Assembly: GCF_900156025.1 (NCBI RefSeq)
Contig: NZ_FTMO01000001.1
Coordinates: 496,001 to 560,000 of the forward strand
DNA length: 64,000 nucleotides
From: Allobosea sp. TND4EK4
GTDB lineage: Bacteria > Pseudomonadota > Alphaproteobacteria > Rhizobiales > Beijerinckiaceae
Direction of reading: 5' to 3'
Both the position numbers and the translations under genes were made by a program. This document shows positions 43,392 to 51,013 of this stretch, piece by piece (the stretch's first letter is position 1; every line of letters starts with the position of its first letter). The notes under the pieces were generated by a model. That model did no database searches. It was given only the letters and a program-made list of their open reading frames with translations, and was not told the DNA's origin.

Positions 43392-44429
43392 TCAGCGCGG
43401 CAGCGTCTTGACGTCCGTGTCGAACTTCCTGAGGAGGCGCGAGCGCTCGACCGGCGCGCCCCAACGCGGGGTGTCGTAGTCGATCAGCTTGATCTCCGAG
43501 AATTTCGGCGCGTCCGGCGAAAGCTGGGACGCCTTGTTCGAAGGGATCGAGTTGATCTTCAGCTTGACGTTGATGTCCTGCGCTGCCGGCGAGAGCGTGA
43601 AGTCGACGAACTTGCGGGCCGCGTCCGGGTTCCTGCCGCCCTTGATGATGGACACCGAACCGGTCTCGTAGCCGGTGCCCTCGCAGGGCGCGACGGTCTC
43701 GATCGGCGCGCCTTGCAGCTTCTGCGTCAGCATGTCGTGGATGAAGGCGATGCCGACCGCCGTTTCACCCAGTGCCGTCGCCTTGACGGGCGCGATGCCC
43801 GACTTGGTGTACTGGCTGATGTTCTTGTGGAGGCTCTTGAGGAAGTCGAAGCCCTTCTCCTCGCCGAGCCGCTGCACGGTCGTCGCCAGGAACACATAGG
43901 CCGTGCCGGACGAGCTGGGGTCGGCGATCTGGACCTCGTCCCTGAACTTAGGGTCGAGCAGGTCGGCCCAGCATGTCGGGGCCGCGACGCCACGCTTCTT
44001 CAGGATCTCGCTGTTGTAGCCCAGGCCGAGCGCGCCGAGATAGATCGCGTTGGTGCGAAAGCCGGACTGCTGGGCGTGACGCTGCGCCCAATCGTGCAGT
44101 TCGGGCAGCCTGGGCGATTTGTACTCGTCGAGCAGCCCCTCGGCGGCCGCCTGCAGATGCGGCTCGCCAGGCCCGCCCCACCAGACATCGCCGCGCGGAT
44201 TGTTGGCCTCGGCCTTCACCTGCGCATAGACCTCGCCGGTGCTCTTGCGGACCATGGCGACCTTGATCCCGGTCGACTTCTCGAACATCGCCGCACCCTC
44301 GCGGCACTGCTCCTCGAGGATCGAGCAGTAGACGGTGACCTGTCCCTGGGCGGATGCCGGCATCGCCGCGCCAGCCGCGAGCGACAGCAGGAAGGCGCCC
44401 ATGACGAGGCGCGGCAGCGGACAAGGCAT
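43392..44429 (-). CDS. Iron-type ABC transporter binding protein (FbpA/AfuA-like), orphan
   Basis: A periplasmic protein of 345 residues with a signal peptide (LVMGAFLLSLAAGAAMPASA). The mature part has QVTVYCSILEEQCREGAAMF, STGIKVAMVRKSTGEVYAQV, GDVWWGGPGEPHLQAAAEGL, LGLGYNSEILKKRG, DPSSSGTAYVFLATTVQRLG and EGTGYETGSVSIIKGGRNPD, the class of ferric iron, 2-aminoethylphosphonate and similar binding proteins. No tyrosine pair pattern can be assigned with certainty, so the ligand is open. No permease or ATPase gene is near. Confidence 0.85.
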   Translation of the reverse strand: MPCPLPRLVMGAFLLSLAAGAAMPASAQGQVTVYCSILEEQCREGAAMFEKSTGIKVAMVRKSTGEVYAQVKAEANNPRGDVWWGGPGEPHLQAAAEGLLDEYKSPRLPELHDWAQRHAQQSGFRTNAIYLGALGLGYNSEILKKRGVAAPTCWADLLDPKFRDEVQIADPSSSGTAYVFLATTVQRLGEEKGFDFLKSLHKNISQYTKSGIAPVKATALGETAVGIAFIHDMLTQKLQGAPIETVAPCEGTGYETGSVSIIKGGRNPDAARKFVDFTLSPAAQDINVKLKINSIPSNKASQLSPDAPKFSEIKLIDYDTPRWGAPVERSRLLRKFDTDVKTLPR

Positions 44430-44507
44430 CGGCGTTTCCTGTCGGTTTCTTTGCCGACTAGAGACCGCGCCGCCTGCCTGAAGTCAACGCCTCCTGCGCG
44501 CCGCCTC

Positions 44508-44768
44508 TCAGCGCGACACGTCCCGCGTGCGGTCCGGCAATGCGTCGATGGCTTCTTCCGCCCCCTCCTCGCGGCCGGTCACGCCCTCGCGCAACACCTT
44601 TGTCGCAGCCTTGGCCTTCTGCTCAGAGGATGCCGGCAGCGGCGCGGTCTCGTCCGTCGCGTCCAGGCCGACCTCATCGGGCTTCCTGCCATCGCGCCGC
44701 GCGGCAGCGGCGAAGGTCGCGAGAGCCTCGGGCTGGCCCTTGCCGGCCCGCTTGTCGTCATCCGTCAT
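44508..44768 (-). CDS. Small hydrophilic protein of unknown function, downstream of ureC
   Basis: A protein of 86 residues rich in Ala, Asp, Glu, Lys and Arg, without Cys or hydrophobic segments (MTDDDKRAGKGQPEALATFA, later EQKAKAATKVLREGVTGREE). It looks disordered or weakly helical. The ATG at 44768 has GGGAGGCG upstream. It lies 58 nt downstream of ureC in the same direction and could be read from the urease operon. No family was recognised. Confidence 0.65.
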   Translation of the reverse strand: MTDDDKRAGKGQPEALATFAAAARRDGRKPDEVGLDATDETAPLPASSEQKAKAATKVLREGVTGREEGAEEAIDALPDRTRDVSR

Positions 44769-44826
44769 GATCGCCTCCCTTGCGTTCACCGAGGAACGCG
44801 AGGGGGCCGGCGCTGTTCCTGACCGA

Positions 44827-46563
44827 TCAGAACAGGAAGTAGCGCTGCGCCAGCGGCAGTTCCTTCGCGGGTTCGCAGACGAGCAATTCGCCGTCGGCCA
44901 CGACTGCATAGGTCTCCGGGTCGATCTGGATGTCCGGCGTGGCGTCGTTGTGGATCATGCTCTTCTTGGAGATGCCGCCGCGGGTGTTCTCGACCGCGAC
45001 CATCTCCTTCTCGGTGCCGAGCCGATTGCGCAGGCCATTGGCCATCGCGGCCTGCGAGACGAAGACCAGCGAGGTCGAGGTCACGGCCTTGCCGAAAGCG
45101 CCGAACATCGGGCGGTAATGCACCGGCTGCGGCGTCGGGATCGAGGCATTGGGGTCGCCCATCGGGGCGGCGGCGATCATGCCGCCCTTGATGACGAGGT
45201 CCGGCTTGGCGCCGAAGAAGGCCGGCGACCACATCACGAGGTCGGCGAGCTTGCCCACCTCGACCGAGCCGATATGGCGCGAGATGCCATGCGCGATGGC
45301 CGGGTTGATCGTGTATTTCGCGACATAGCGCTTGGCGCGGAAATTGTCCGCGCCGGTGCCGGCATCCTGCGGCAGCGGCCCGCGCTGGACCTTCATCTTG
45401 TGCGCGGTCTGCCATGTCCGGGTGATGACCTCGCCGACGCGGCCCATGGCCTGCGAATCCGAGGACATCATCGAGAGCGCGCCGAGATCGTGCAGGATGT
45501 CCTCGGCGGCGATCGTCTCCTTGCGGATGCGGCTCTCGGCGAAGGCGAGATCCTCGGGAATCGACGGCGACAGGTGATGGCAGACCATCAGCATGTCCAG
45601 ATGCTCGTCGAGCGTGTTGACCGTGAAGGGCCGCGTCGGATTGGTCGAGGACGGCAGGACGTTGGGAAGCCCTGCGACCTTCATGATGTCGGGCGCATGG
45701 CCGCCGCCCGCCCCTTCCGTGTGGAAGGCGTGGATGGTGCGGCCCTTGAAGGCGGCGATGGTGTCCTCGACGAAGCCGCTCTCGTTGAGCGTGTCGGTGT
45801 GGATCATCACCTGCACGTCGTAATCGTCGGCGACGGAGAGGCAGTTGTCGATCGCGGCGGGCGTCGTGCCCCAGTCCTCGTGCAGCTTCATGGCGCAGGC
45901 GCCGGCCTCGACCATCTCGACCAGGGCGGCGGGCAGCGCGGCATTGCCCTTGCCGGCGAAGGCGAGGTTCATCGGGAAGGCGTCGGCGGCCTTGATCATC
46001 TGGCCGAGATGCCAGGGGCCGGGCGTGCAGGTCGTCGCCAGCGTGCCATGGGCGGGGCCTGTGCCGCCCCCTAACATGGTGGTGAGCCCGCTCATCAGCG
46101 CATCCTCGATCTGCTGCGGGCAGATGAAGTGGATGTGGCTGTCGAAGCCGCCGGCGGTGACGATCTTGCCCTCGCCCGCGATGACCTCGGTACCGGGGCC
46201 GACGATGATCGTCTCGGTCGGGTCAAAATTGCCGAAGCCGCTCTGGATGTCCGGGTTGCCGGCCTTGCCGATGGCGCAGATGCGCCCGGCCCGGATGCCG
46301 ATATCGGCCTTCACGATCCCCCAATGGTCGAGGATCAGCGCATTGGTGATGACGGTGTCGACCGCGCCCGCCGCGTTCGTCACCTGGCTCTGGCCCATGC
46401 CGTCGCGGATGACCTTCCCGCCGCCGAACTTCACCTCCTCGCCATAGGTGGTGAAGTCCTTCTCGACCTCGATCCAGAGCTCTGTATCGCCGAGGCGCAC
46501 CTTGTCGCCCGTCGTGGGGCCGAACATCGCGGCATAGGCGTTGCGCGGGAAGGCGAAAGGCAT
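44827..46563 (-). CDS. ureC: Urease alpha subunit UreC
   Basis: The catalytic subunit of 578 residues that hydrolyses urea to ammonia and carbamate with two nickel ions. Visible ligands: His143 and His145 (DSHIHF), the carbamylated lysine Lys226 ([14 protein letters not shown]), [31 protein letters not shown] with the next His ligands, and the flap [13 protein letters not shown] with the catalytic His. The N-terminus [20 protein letters not shown] is standard. It lies downstream of the ureAB fusion and the DUF1003 gene, with a 95-nt gap after the latter. Confidence 0.97.
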   Translation of the reverse strand: MPFAFPRNAYAAMFGPTTGDKVRLGDTELWIEVEKDFTTYGEEVKFGGGKVIRDGMGQSQVTNAAGAVDTVITNALILDHWGIVKADIGIRAGRICAIGKAGNPDIQSGFGNFDPTETIIVGPGTEVIAGEGKIVTAGGFDSHIHFICPQQIEDALMSGLTTMLGGGTGPAHGTLATTCTPGPWHLGQMIKAADAFPMNLAFAGKGNAALPAALVEMVEAGACAMKLHEDWGTTPAAIDNCLSVADDYDVQVMIHTDTLNESGFVEDTIAAFKGRTIHAFHTEGAGGGHAPDIMKVAGLPNVLPSSTNPTRPFTVNTLDEHLDMLMVCHHLSPSIPEDLAFAESRIRKETIAAEDILHDLGALSMMSSDSQAMGRVGEVITRTWQTAHKMKVQRGPLPQDAGTGADNFRAKRYVAKYTINPAIAHGISRHIGSVEVGKLADLVMWSPAFFGAKPDLVIKGGMIAAAPMGDPNASIPTPQPVHYRPMFGAFGKAVTSTSLVFVSQAAMANGLRNRLGTEKEMVAVENTRGGISKKSMIHNDATPDIQIDPETYAVVADGELLVCEPAKELPLAQRYFLF

Positions 46564-46658
46564 GGGCAGGCCTCGAAACAGGGGACCGACGGAAGCGCCA
46601 CGGCAGAAAACGCCGCCGGAGGCTCCGATGCAAGATTCGGTTCAGACGACGCGTGCGC

Positions 46659-47585
46659 TCAGTTCTCCCCGGGCGCAGGCTTCGGCTCAGGCGGCAGCTC
46701 GGGGGCCTCCGATTCACCCGCCGCCGCGACGCGCTTCGGCTCTGCCTTGGGCTTGGGCTTGGGCTTCTTCTTGACCTTCTTCACCACGACCTTGGGACGC
46801 GGCACGCGCCCCTGTGCATCCTGCAGCATTTCGAGCTGGACCTGCTGGATCTCCGCCAGGCGCTGCCATTGGCGCATGACGAGATGGTCCATCTTCTCGT
46901 GCAGATGCCGGATCTCCAGCTCGGCCTTGAGGTTGACCTGGTAGTCGTTGAGCGAGCGCAGCCGGTCCTTCGACTCCTGGCGCTTCTGGCTCATCATGAT
47001 GATCGGCGCCTGGATGGCGGCGAGGCAGGACAGGACGAGATTGAGCAGGATGAAGGGATAGGTGTCGAAGGCGCGCTGCTCGCCGAGCACGATGTTCAGC
47101 GCCATCCAGCCGACCAGAACCACGCCGAAACTGATCAGGAAGGCCCAGGAGCCGCCGAAGCTGGCAAGCCCGTCCGAGAGCCGCTCGCCCAGCGTGCGAT
47201 GCTCCTCGAAATCGTCCTCGACGTTCTCGGCGATCGTCTCCTGCCGGGCGATGCTTTCCGCCACCTCGCGGTCGAGATCGGAATATTCGCCGTGCTCCTC
47301 GCGCAGGATTTCCTCGACATAGCGTGTCCTATAGCGCGCCAGTTCCTTGGCGCTGATCAGGCTCTCGTCGGATATGTTCGGGAAATCACGCCGGATATGG
47401 TCCGCCAGAGCGGGACGCAGAGTGCCGACGTCGACCAGATTGCGCCGCGCCATCTCCTGCCCGGAAATGGCGCAGATTCCGCGCTTCTTGCTCGAGCCGC
47501 CGCGCTCGGCCAACTCGCCCGCAGGCGGGATCGGAGGGTTTTCGAGATCGTCGGGCTGTTCGTTCGCGTCGATCGGTGTCGTCAC
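46659..47585 (-). CDS. DUF1003 membrane protein translationally coupled to ureAB
   Basis: A protein of 308 residues. Residues about 35-125 are hydrophilic and helical ([20 protein letters not shown]). Two membrane helices follow, [20 protein letters not shown] and [20 protein letters not shown], then [20 protein letters not shown], the DUF1003 core. A helical part ([20 protein letters not shown]) leads to a Lys/Pro-rich tail ([16 protein letters not shown]). The GTG start at 47585 overlaps the ureAB stop by 4 nt (GTGA), so translation follows that of the urease subunit. DUF1003 has no known role; here a link to urease, membrane location of the enzyme or urea/ammonia flow is possible. Confidence 0.88.
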   Translation of the reverse strand: MTTPIDANEQPDDLENPPIPPAGELAERGGSSKKRGICAISGQEMARRNLVDVGTLRPALADHIRRDFPNISDESLISAKELARYRTRYVEEILREEHGEYSDLDREVAESIARQETIAENVEDDFEEHRTLGERLSDGLASFGGSWAFLISFGVVLVGWMALNIVLGEQRAFDTYPFILLNLVLSCLAAIQAPIIMMSQKRQESKDRLRSLNDYQVNLKAELEIRHLHEKMDHLVMRQWQRLAEIQQVQLEMLQDAQGRVPRPKVVVKKVKKKPKPKPKAEPKRVAAAGESEAPELPPEPKPAPGEN

Positions 47586-48202
47586 AGCTTGCCCATTACA
47601 TCCTGCCGGAAGCCGTAGATCTCGCGCTTGCCAGCGAGAGCGACGAGTCTGACCTCGCGCGTCTGGCCGGGCTCGAAGCGCACGGCGGTGCCTGCGGGAA
47701 TATCCAAACGGAAGCCGCGCGCAACCCCGCGCTCGAAGACGAGCGCAGGGTTGGCTTCGAAGAAATGGTAGTGCGAGCCGACCTGGACCGGCCGGTCACC
47801 GGTATTTGAGACCGTCAGCGTTACGCTCTCGCGCCCTTCGTTCATCACGAGGTCGCCCGGCAAGGTCTCGATCTCGCCGGGTTTCACGCGTCCCAGGCTC
47901 CCGCGGATCGGCTCGTGCACGGTGACGAGCTTGGTCCCGTCCGGGAAAGTGGCCTCGACCTGCACGTCGTGGATCATCTCGGCGATGCCGTCCATGACCT
48001 GATCAGCGCTGAGCACCTGCGCGCCCGCCTCCATCAGGTCAGCGACGGAACGGCCGTCGCGCGCGCCCTCGACGACGGTGTCGGTGATCAGCGCGACGGC
48101 CTCGGGATGGTTGAGCTTGACGCCGCGCTCGAGGCGTCGTCGCGCGACCATCGCGGCCATGGCGACGAGCAGCTTGTCCTTTTCGCGCGGCGTCAGGTTC
48201 AT
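47582..48202 (-). CDS. ureAB: Fused urease gamma-beta subunit (UreA-UreB)
   Basis: A protein of 206 residues. Residues 1-100 are UreA ([58 protein letters not shown]). Residues about 105-206 are UreB ([60 protein letters not shown]). The two are separate genes in many bacteria, including other rhizobia; the fusion resembles Helicobacter UreA in layout. The short C-terminal end (FRQDVMGKL) suggests UreB lacks part of its usual tail. The ATG overlaps the acidic protein stop by 4 nt. Confidence 0.94.
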   Translation of the reverse strand: MNLTPREKDKLLVAMAAMVARRRLERGVKLNHPEAVALITDTVVEGARDGRSVADLMEAGAQVLSADQVMDGIAEMIHDVQVEATFPDGTKLVTVHEPIRGSLGRVKPGEIETLPGDLVMNEGRESVTLTVSNTGDRPVQVGSHYHFFEANPALVFERGVARGFRLDIPAGTAVRFEPGQTREVRLVALAGKREIYGFRQDVMGKL

Positions 48203-48513
48203 GCCTTGTCCTTCCCCTCGTCCTCCTCGGACTCGTCGTCCTCGGAATCATCCCCGTCAGCATCGTCTTCGTCCTGCTCGTCCTCGTCGTCGAGGTCGAG
48301 ATATTCGTATCCGAAGACGATCTCGCCGGTCTGCGGATCGAAGGCGCTGGCCGACGAATCCTCGAAGGCCTCGATCAGCATTTCGGCATCGTCGGCGCTG
48401 TCCACCTCGAAGCGGCGGACGGCGTGCTCGCCTTCGGCCCTGATCACCAGCTCGATCGACCAGGCGCGGCCGGTCGTGTCGTAGATGCACTTCAAACCCT
48501 GGATCGGCAGCAT
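48199..48513 (-). CDS. Small protein with a strongly acidic tail in the urease operon
   Basis: A protein of 104 residues. Residues 1-70 are a compact strand-rich domain ([40 protein letters not shown]). The last 35 residues are almost all Asp and Glu ([20 protein letters not shown]), ending GKDKA. The ATG at 48513 is 10 nt after the ureD stop; its own stop overlaps the ureAB start by 4 nt. The acidic tail could hold metal ions or shield a basic surface during urease assembly. No family was recognised. Confidence 0.75.
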   Translation of the reverse strand: MLPIQGLKCIYDTTGRAWSIELVIRAEGEHAVRRFEVDSADDAEMLIEAFEDSSASAFDPQTGEIVFGYEYLDLDDEDEQDEDDADGDDSEDDESEEDEGKDKA

Positions 48514-48523
48514 GTCGGTCTCC

Positions 48524-49378
48524 TCAGCTTGACCAGGTGCGCGGCAGCGCACGACCGGTGACTTGACCGAGGAGCATGACGAGCACGCGACGCAGCGCCT
48601 CCGCCCGCAAGGAGACGAGGCGAACAACGAGGCAATCGGAAACGATGCCGGCGCCGCCTTCGACATCGTCGTGCTGCGCCAGAATCTCGCGGATCGCATC
48701 GCGGTGGCCGCCGAGTTCCGGGCCGATCATGAGGAGCGTGGCGGCGCCCTGCGCCCCTCCGCCGATCGCCGGGCGCGCAAGCAGCGTGTCGACCGGCCCC
48801 TCCAGCCGCAGATCGTCGGCGAAGACCAGCCGTCCGGCGCGGCGGACGCGCCAACGGTCCCGCAGCGAGCCCCGCTCCAGCCGCTCGCCCATGGCGCTGC
48901 GTCCGAAGACGGTCGATTCGCAGGCGACGAGCCGAGCACCCTCCGCGAGATCGATCTCGAGCCTGCGGCGCAGGCGGCTGCCGGAGAACAGGATGCTTTC
49001 CTGCGGGAGCCAGGCGAGGTTCGCGCCCTCGGCGGCCGCAAGCCGCGTCTCGATAGCCGTATCGAAGCCCTGGCTGCGGTAGATCTTCTCCGCCGCCTGG
49101 GTCGTGACGACCGCGTGGGAGCCCTCGCCGGCCTCGACCGTAACGCGCATCCGGTCGCCCCCGGCCATGCCGCCGCCCGTATTGATCAGGACGGCTTCGC
49201 AGGAACTGTCGAAGGTCTGGGGAAAGCGCGCGCGATAGCCGCCGGACTCGGCGAGTTCCATCCGGAGCGTCCGCTCACCCCTGCGCTCGAAACGCAACCG
49301 CACGCCGCCATCCGCCCGCATGGCGGCCGGCACGAGCGGGTCATCGGCGGCCGGGATGGGCGGCGCGTACATCGGCAC
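48524..49378 (-). CDS. ureD: Urease accessory protein UreD (UreH)
   Basis: A beta-rich scaffold protein of 284 residues that binds the apo-urease and carries UreF/UreG. Family markers are GGVRLRFERRGERTLRMELA, AVLINTGGGMAGGDRMRVTV, HAVVTTQAAEKIYRSQGFDT, NLAWLPQESILFSGSRLRRR and ESTVFGRSAMGERL with the end TGRALPRTWSS. It is the first gene of the urease structural operon, as in other rhizobia. Confidence 0.95.
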   Translation of the reverse strand: MPMYAPPIPAADDPLVPAAMRADGGVRLRFERRGERTLRMELAESGGYRARFPQTFDSSCEAVLINTGGGMAGGDRMRVTVEAGEGSHAVVTTQAAEKIYRSQGFDTAIETRLAAAEGANLAWLPQESILFSGSRLRRRLEIDLAEGARLVACESTVFGRSAMGERLERGSLRDRWRVRRAGRLVFADDLRLEGPVDTLLARPAIGGGAQGAATLLMIGPELGGHRDAIREILAQHDDVEGGAGIVSDCLVVRLVSLRAEALRRVLVMLLGQVTGRALPRTWSS

Positions 49379-49481
49379 TCCGGAGCAGGCCTGCCATTGT
49401 CATGCTGCCCCTTTATTGAGCAAGCCCCCTTGGTCGTTCAGGCGATCAAAAGGTAGGCAGAGGCTGCTTCCAGGCTGGGCA

Positions 49482-50372
49482 TCAGCGGCGCTGCGACAGA
49501 AAGCGCTCGACCTCGTCACGGGCCGGCGCTCCGCTGCGGCCGCCGAAGCGGGTGCATTTGATCGCGGCAGCGGCCGAAGCGAAGCGGATGGCTTCCGCCT
49601 CCGGGCGCTTCTCCGCCAAAGCGAGGGCGAAAGCACCGTGCCAGACATCGCCGGCGCCCAACGTATCGACCGTTTCGACGACGAAGGCGGGGCTATGGCG
49701 GACTTCGCCCTCCCAATAGAGAACGCCAGCCTTGCCGAGGGTCACGGCAATCCAGTTCTCCGCCCCCTTCGCGACCTTTGCGAGGCCGGCATGAGGATTC
49801 TCCTCCCCGGAGACCTCGCGCAGCGCCTGCTGGCTGAAGGCGACGTGACTCGCGGTCGCGACCAGATCGGGATGGGGCGGCTTGCGATCCCCGTCCAGCA
49901 CGCCGGGCACGCCGGCCCTGCGCGCCAGCTTCAATGCCGCCAGGGCCCCATCGCCCCAGCGGGTATCCGCCAGCACCGCACCAACGCCGGGAGGAAGCTT
50001 CTCCGGCAGCCAAGCCGCATCCTCCGGCATGGCAGGATCGGAATGCGAGATCACCATGCGCTCGCCTTCCGCATCGACCAGAATGGCGGACACCGGCGAG
50101 GTCAGCCCCGCGACGCGCCGGGCGAAGCGGGTGTCCACGCCGTCGGCCTGCAGATCGGCGACAATCCGATCCCCGGTGAGGTCGTCTGCGAGCCGGGTCG
50201 CCAGCCAGCAGGCACCGCCAAGCCGGGCAATCGCAACCGAGGCATTGCCGGCGCAGCCACCACCCACGATCGCGAGCCCGCGCGAGCGATACTTCTCGCC
50301 GCGGGTCGGCATGGTCTCGACACTGTAGACATAGTCGAGCGTGGCGATGCCGAGGCAGAAGACGCCGGCCAA
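49482..50372 (-). CDS. PfkB-family sugar/nucleoside kinase
   Basis: A protein of 296 residues. It begins FCLGIATLDYVYSVETMPTR and has the two ribokinase signatures: IVGGGCAGNASVAIARLG (near residue 40) and VETVDTLGAGDVWHGAFALA with the catalytic Asp in GAGD. The substrate is not evident. The start is probably the TTG at 50372, 4 nt after the stop of the glyoxalase gene; no ATG fits. The two genes form an operon. Confidence 0.87.
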   Translation of the reverse strand: MAGVFCLGIATLDYVYSVETMPTRGEKYRSRGLAIVGGGCAGNASVAIARLGGACWLATRLADDLTGDRIVADLQADGVDTRFARRVAGLTSPVSAILVDAEGERMVISHSDPAMPEDAAWLPEKLPPGVGAVLADTRWGDGALAALKLARRAGVPGVLDGDRKPPHPDLVATASHVAFSQQALREVSGEENPHAGLAKVAKGAENWIAVTLGKAGVLYWEGEVRHSPAFVVETVDTLGAGDVWHGAFALALAEKRPEAEAIRFASAAAAIKCTRFGGRSGAPARDEVERFLSQRR

Positions 50373-50376
50373 GAGC

Positions 50377-50826
50377 TCACCACTCGCCGGTGTTCGGCAT
50401 GCTGGCCCAGGGCTCGGCCGGCGCCTTGGCATCGCCCTTCTGCAGGAGCTCGATCGAGATGTTGTCGGGCGAGCGGATGAAGGCCATGTTGCCGTCGCGC
50501 GGGGGGCGGTTGATGGTGACGCCGGCCTGCATCAGCTTCTCGCAGGTGGCGTAGATGTCGTCGACCTCATAGGCGAGATGGCCGAAATTGCGCCCGCCCG
50601 TGTATTTTTCCGGGTCCCAGTTATAGGTCAGCTCGAGGGTCGGCCGCCCGCGCGAGGCCCCGGCCCTGGCTTCGGCGACGTCGTCGGAGGCCGCGAGGAA
50701 GACCAGGGTGAAACGGCCCTTCTCGTTCTCGATCCGGCGGGTTTCGACCATGCCCATCTTGGTGACGTAGAAATCGAGCGCCTGGTCGAGATCGGTCACG
50801 CGCACCATGGTGTGGAGATATCGCAT
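50377..50826 (-). CDS. gloA: Lactoylglutathione lyase (glyoxalase I), VOC family
   Basis: A protein of 149 residues that joins methylglyoxal and glutathione into S-lactoylglutathione. The VOC motifs and metal ligands are in place: [20 protein letters not shown] (first His), [20 protein letters not shown] (Glu), [20 protein letters not shown] (His) and [10 protein letters not shown] (Glu). The length is slightly more than the E. coli enzyme (135). The ATG at 50826 gives the family start. It is divergent from pepN. Confidence 0.93.
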   Translation of the reverse strand: MRYLHTMVRVTDLDQALDFYVTKMGMVETRRIENEKGRFTLVFLAASDDVAEARAGASRGRPTLELTYNWDPEKYTGGRNFGHLAYEVDDIYATCEKLMQAGVTINRPPRDGNMAFIRSPDNISIELLQKGDAKAPAEPWASMPNTGEW

Positions 50827-51013
50827 CGTTGGTCCTTGCTGATCGGGATGGGGGACCGCGGCAACCGCCGTCGCGCCCGAAGCCGCCATACAGGACGAGC
50901 CGGCGCCTCATGGCAAGCCCGTCGAGACGTGCGTCCGGCAGCAGACGGCCGGGGTTCCGGGCGCGCTGTGCAACCGCTACAGATGAGCTTTGCCTGCCGC
51001 CATCAAGGTTGCC

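Noticed and set aside
49379..49481. A sigma-54 promoter before ureD
   Set aside because: GG and GC doublets are present but never with the required 10-nt spacing, so nitrogen control through sigma-54 cannot be claimed.
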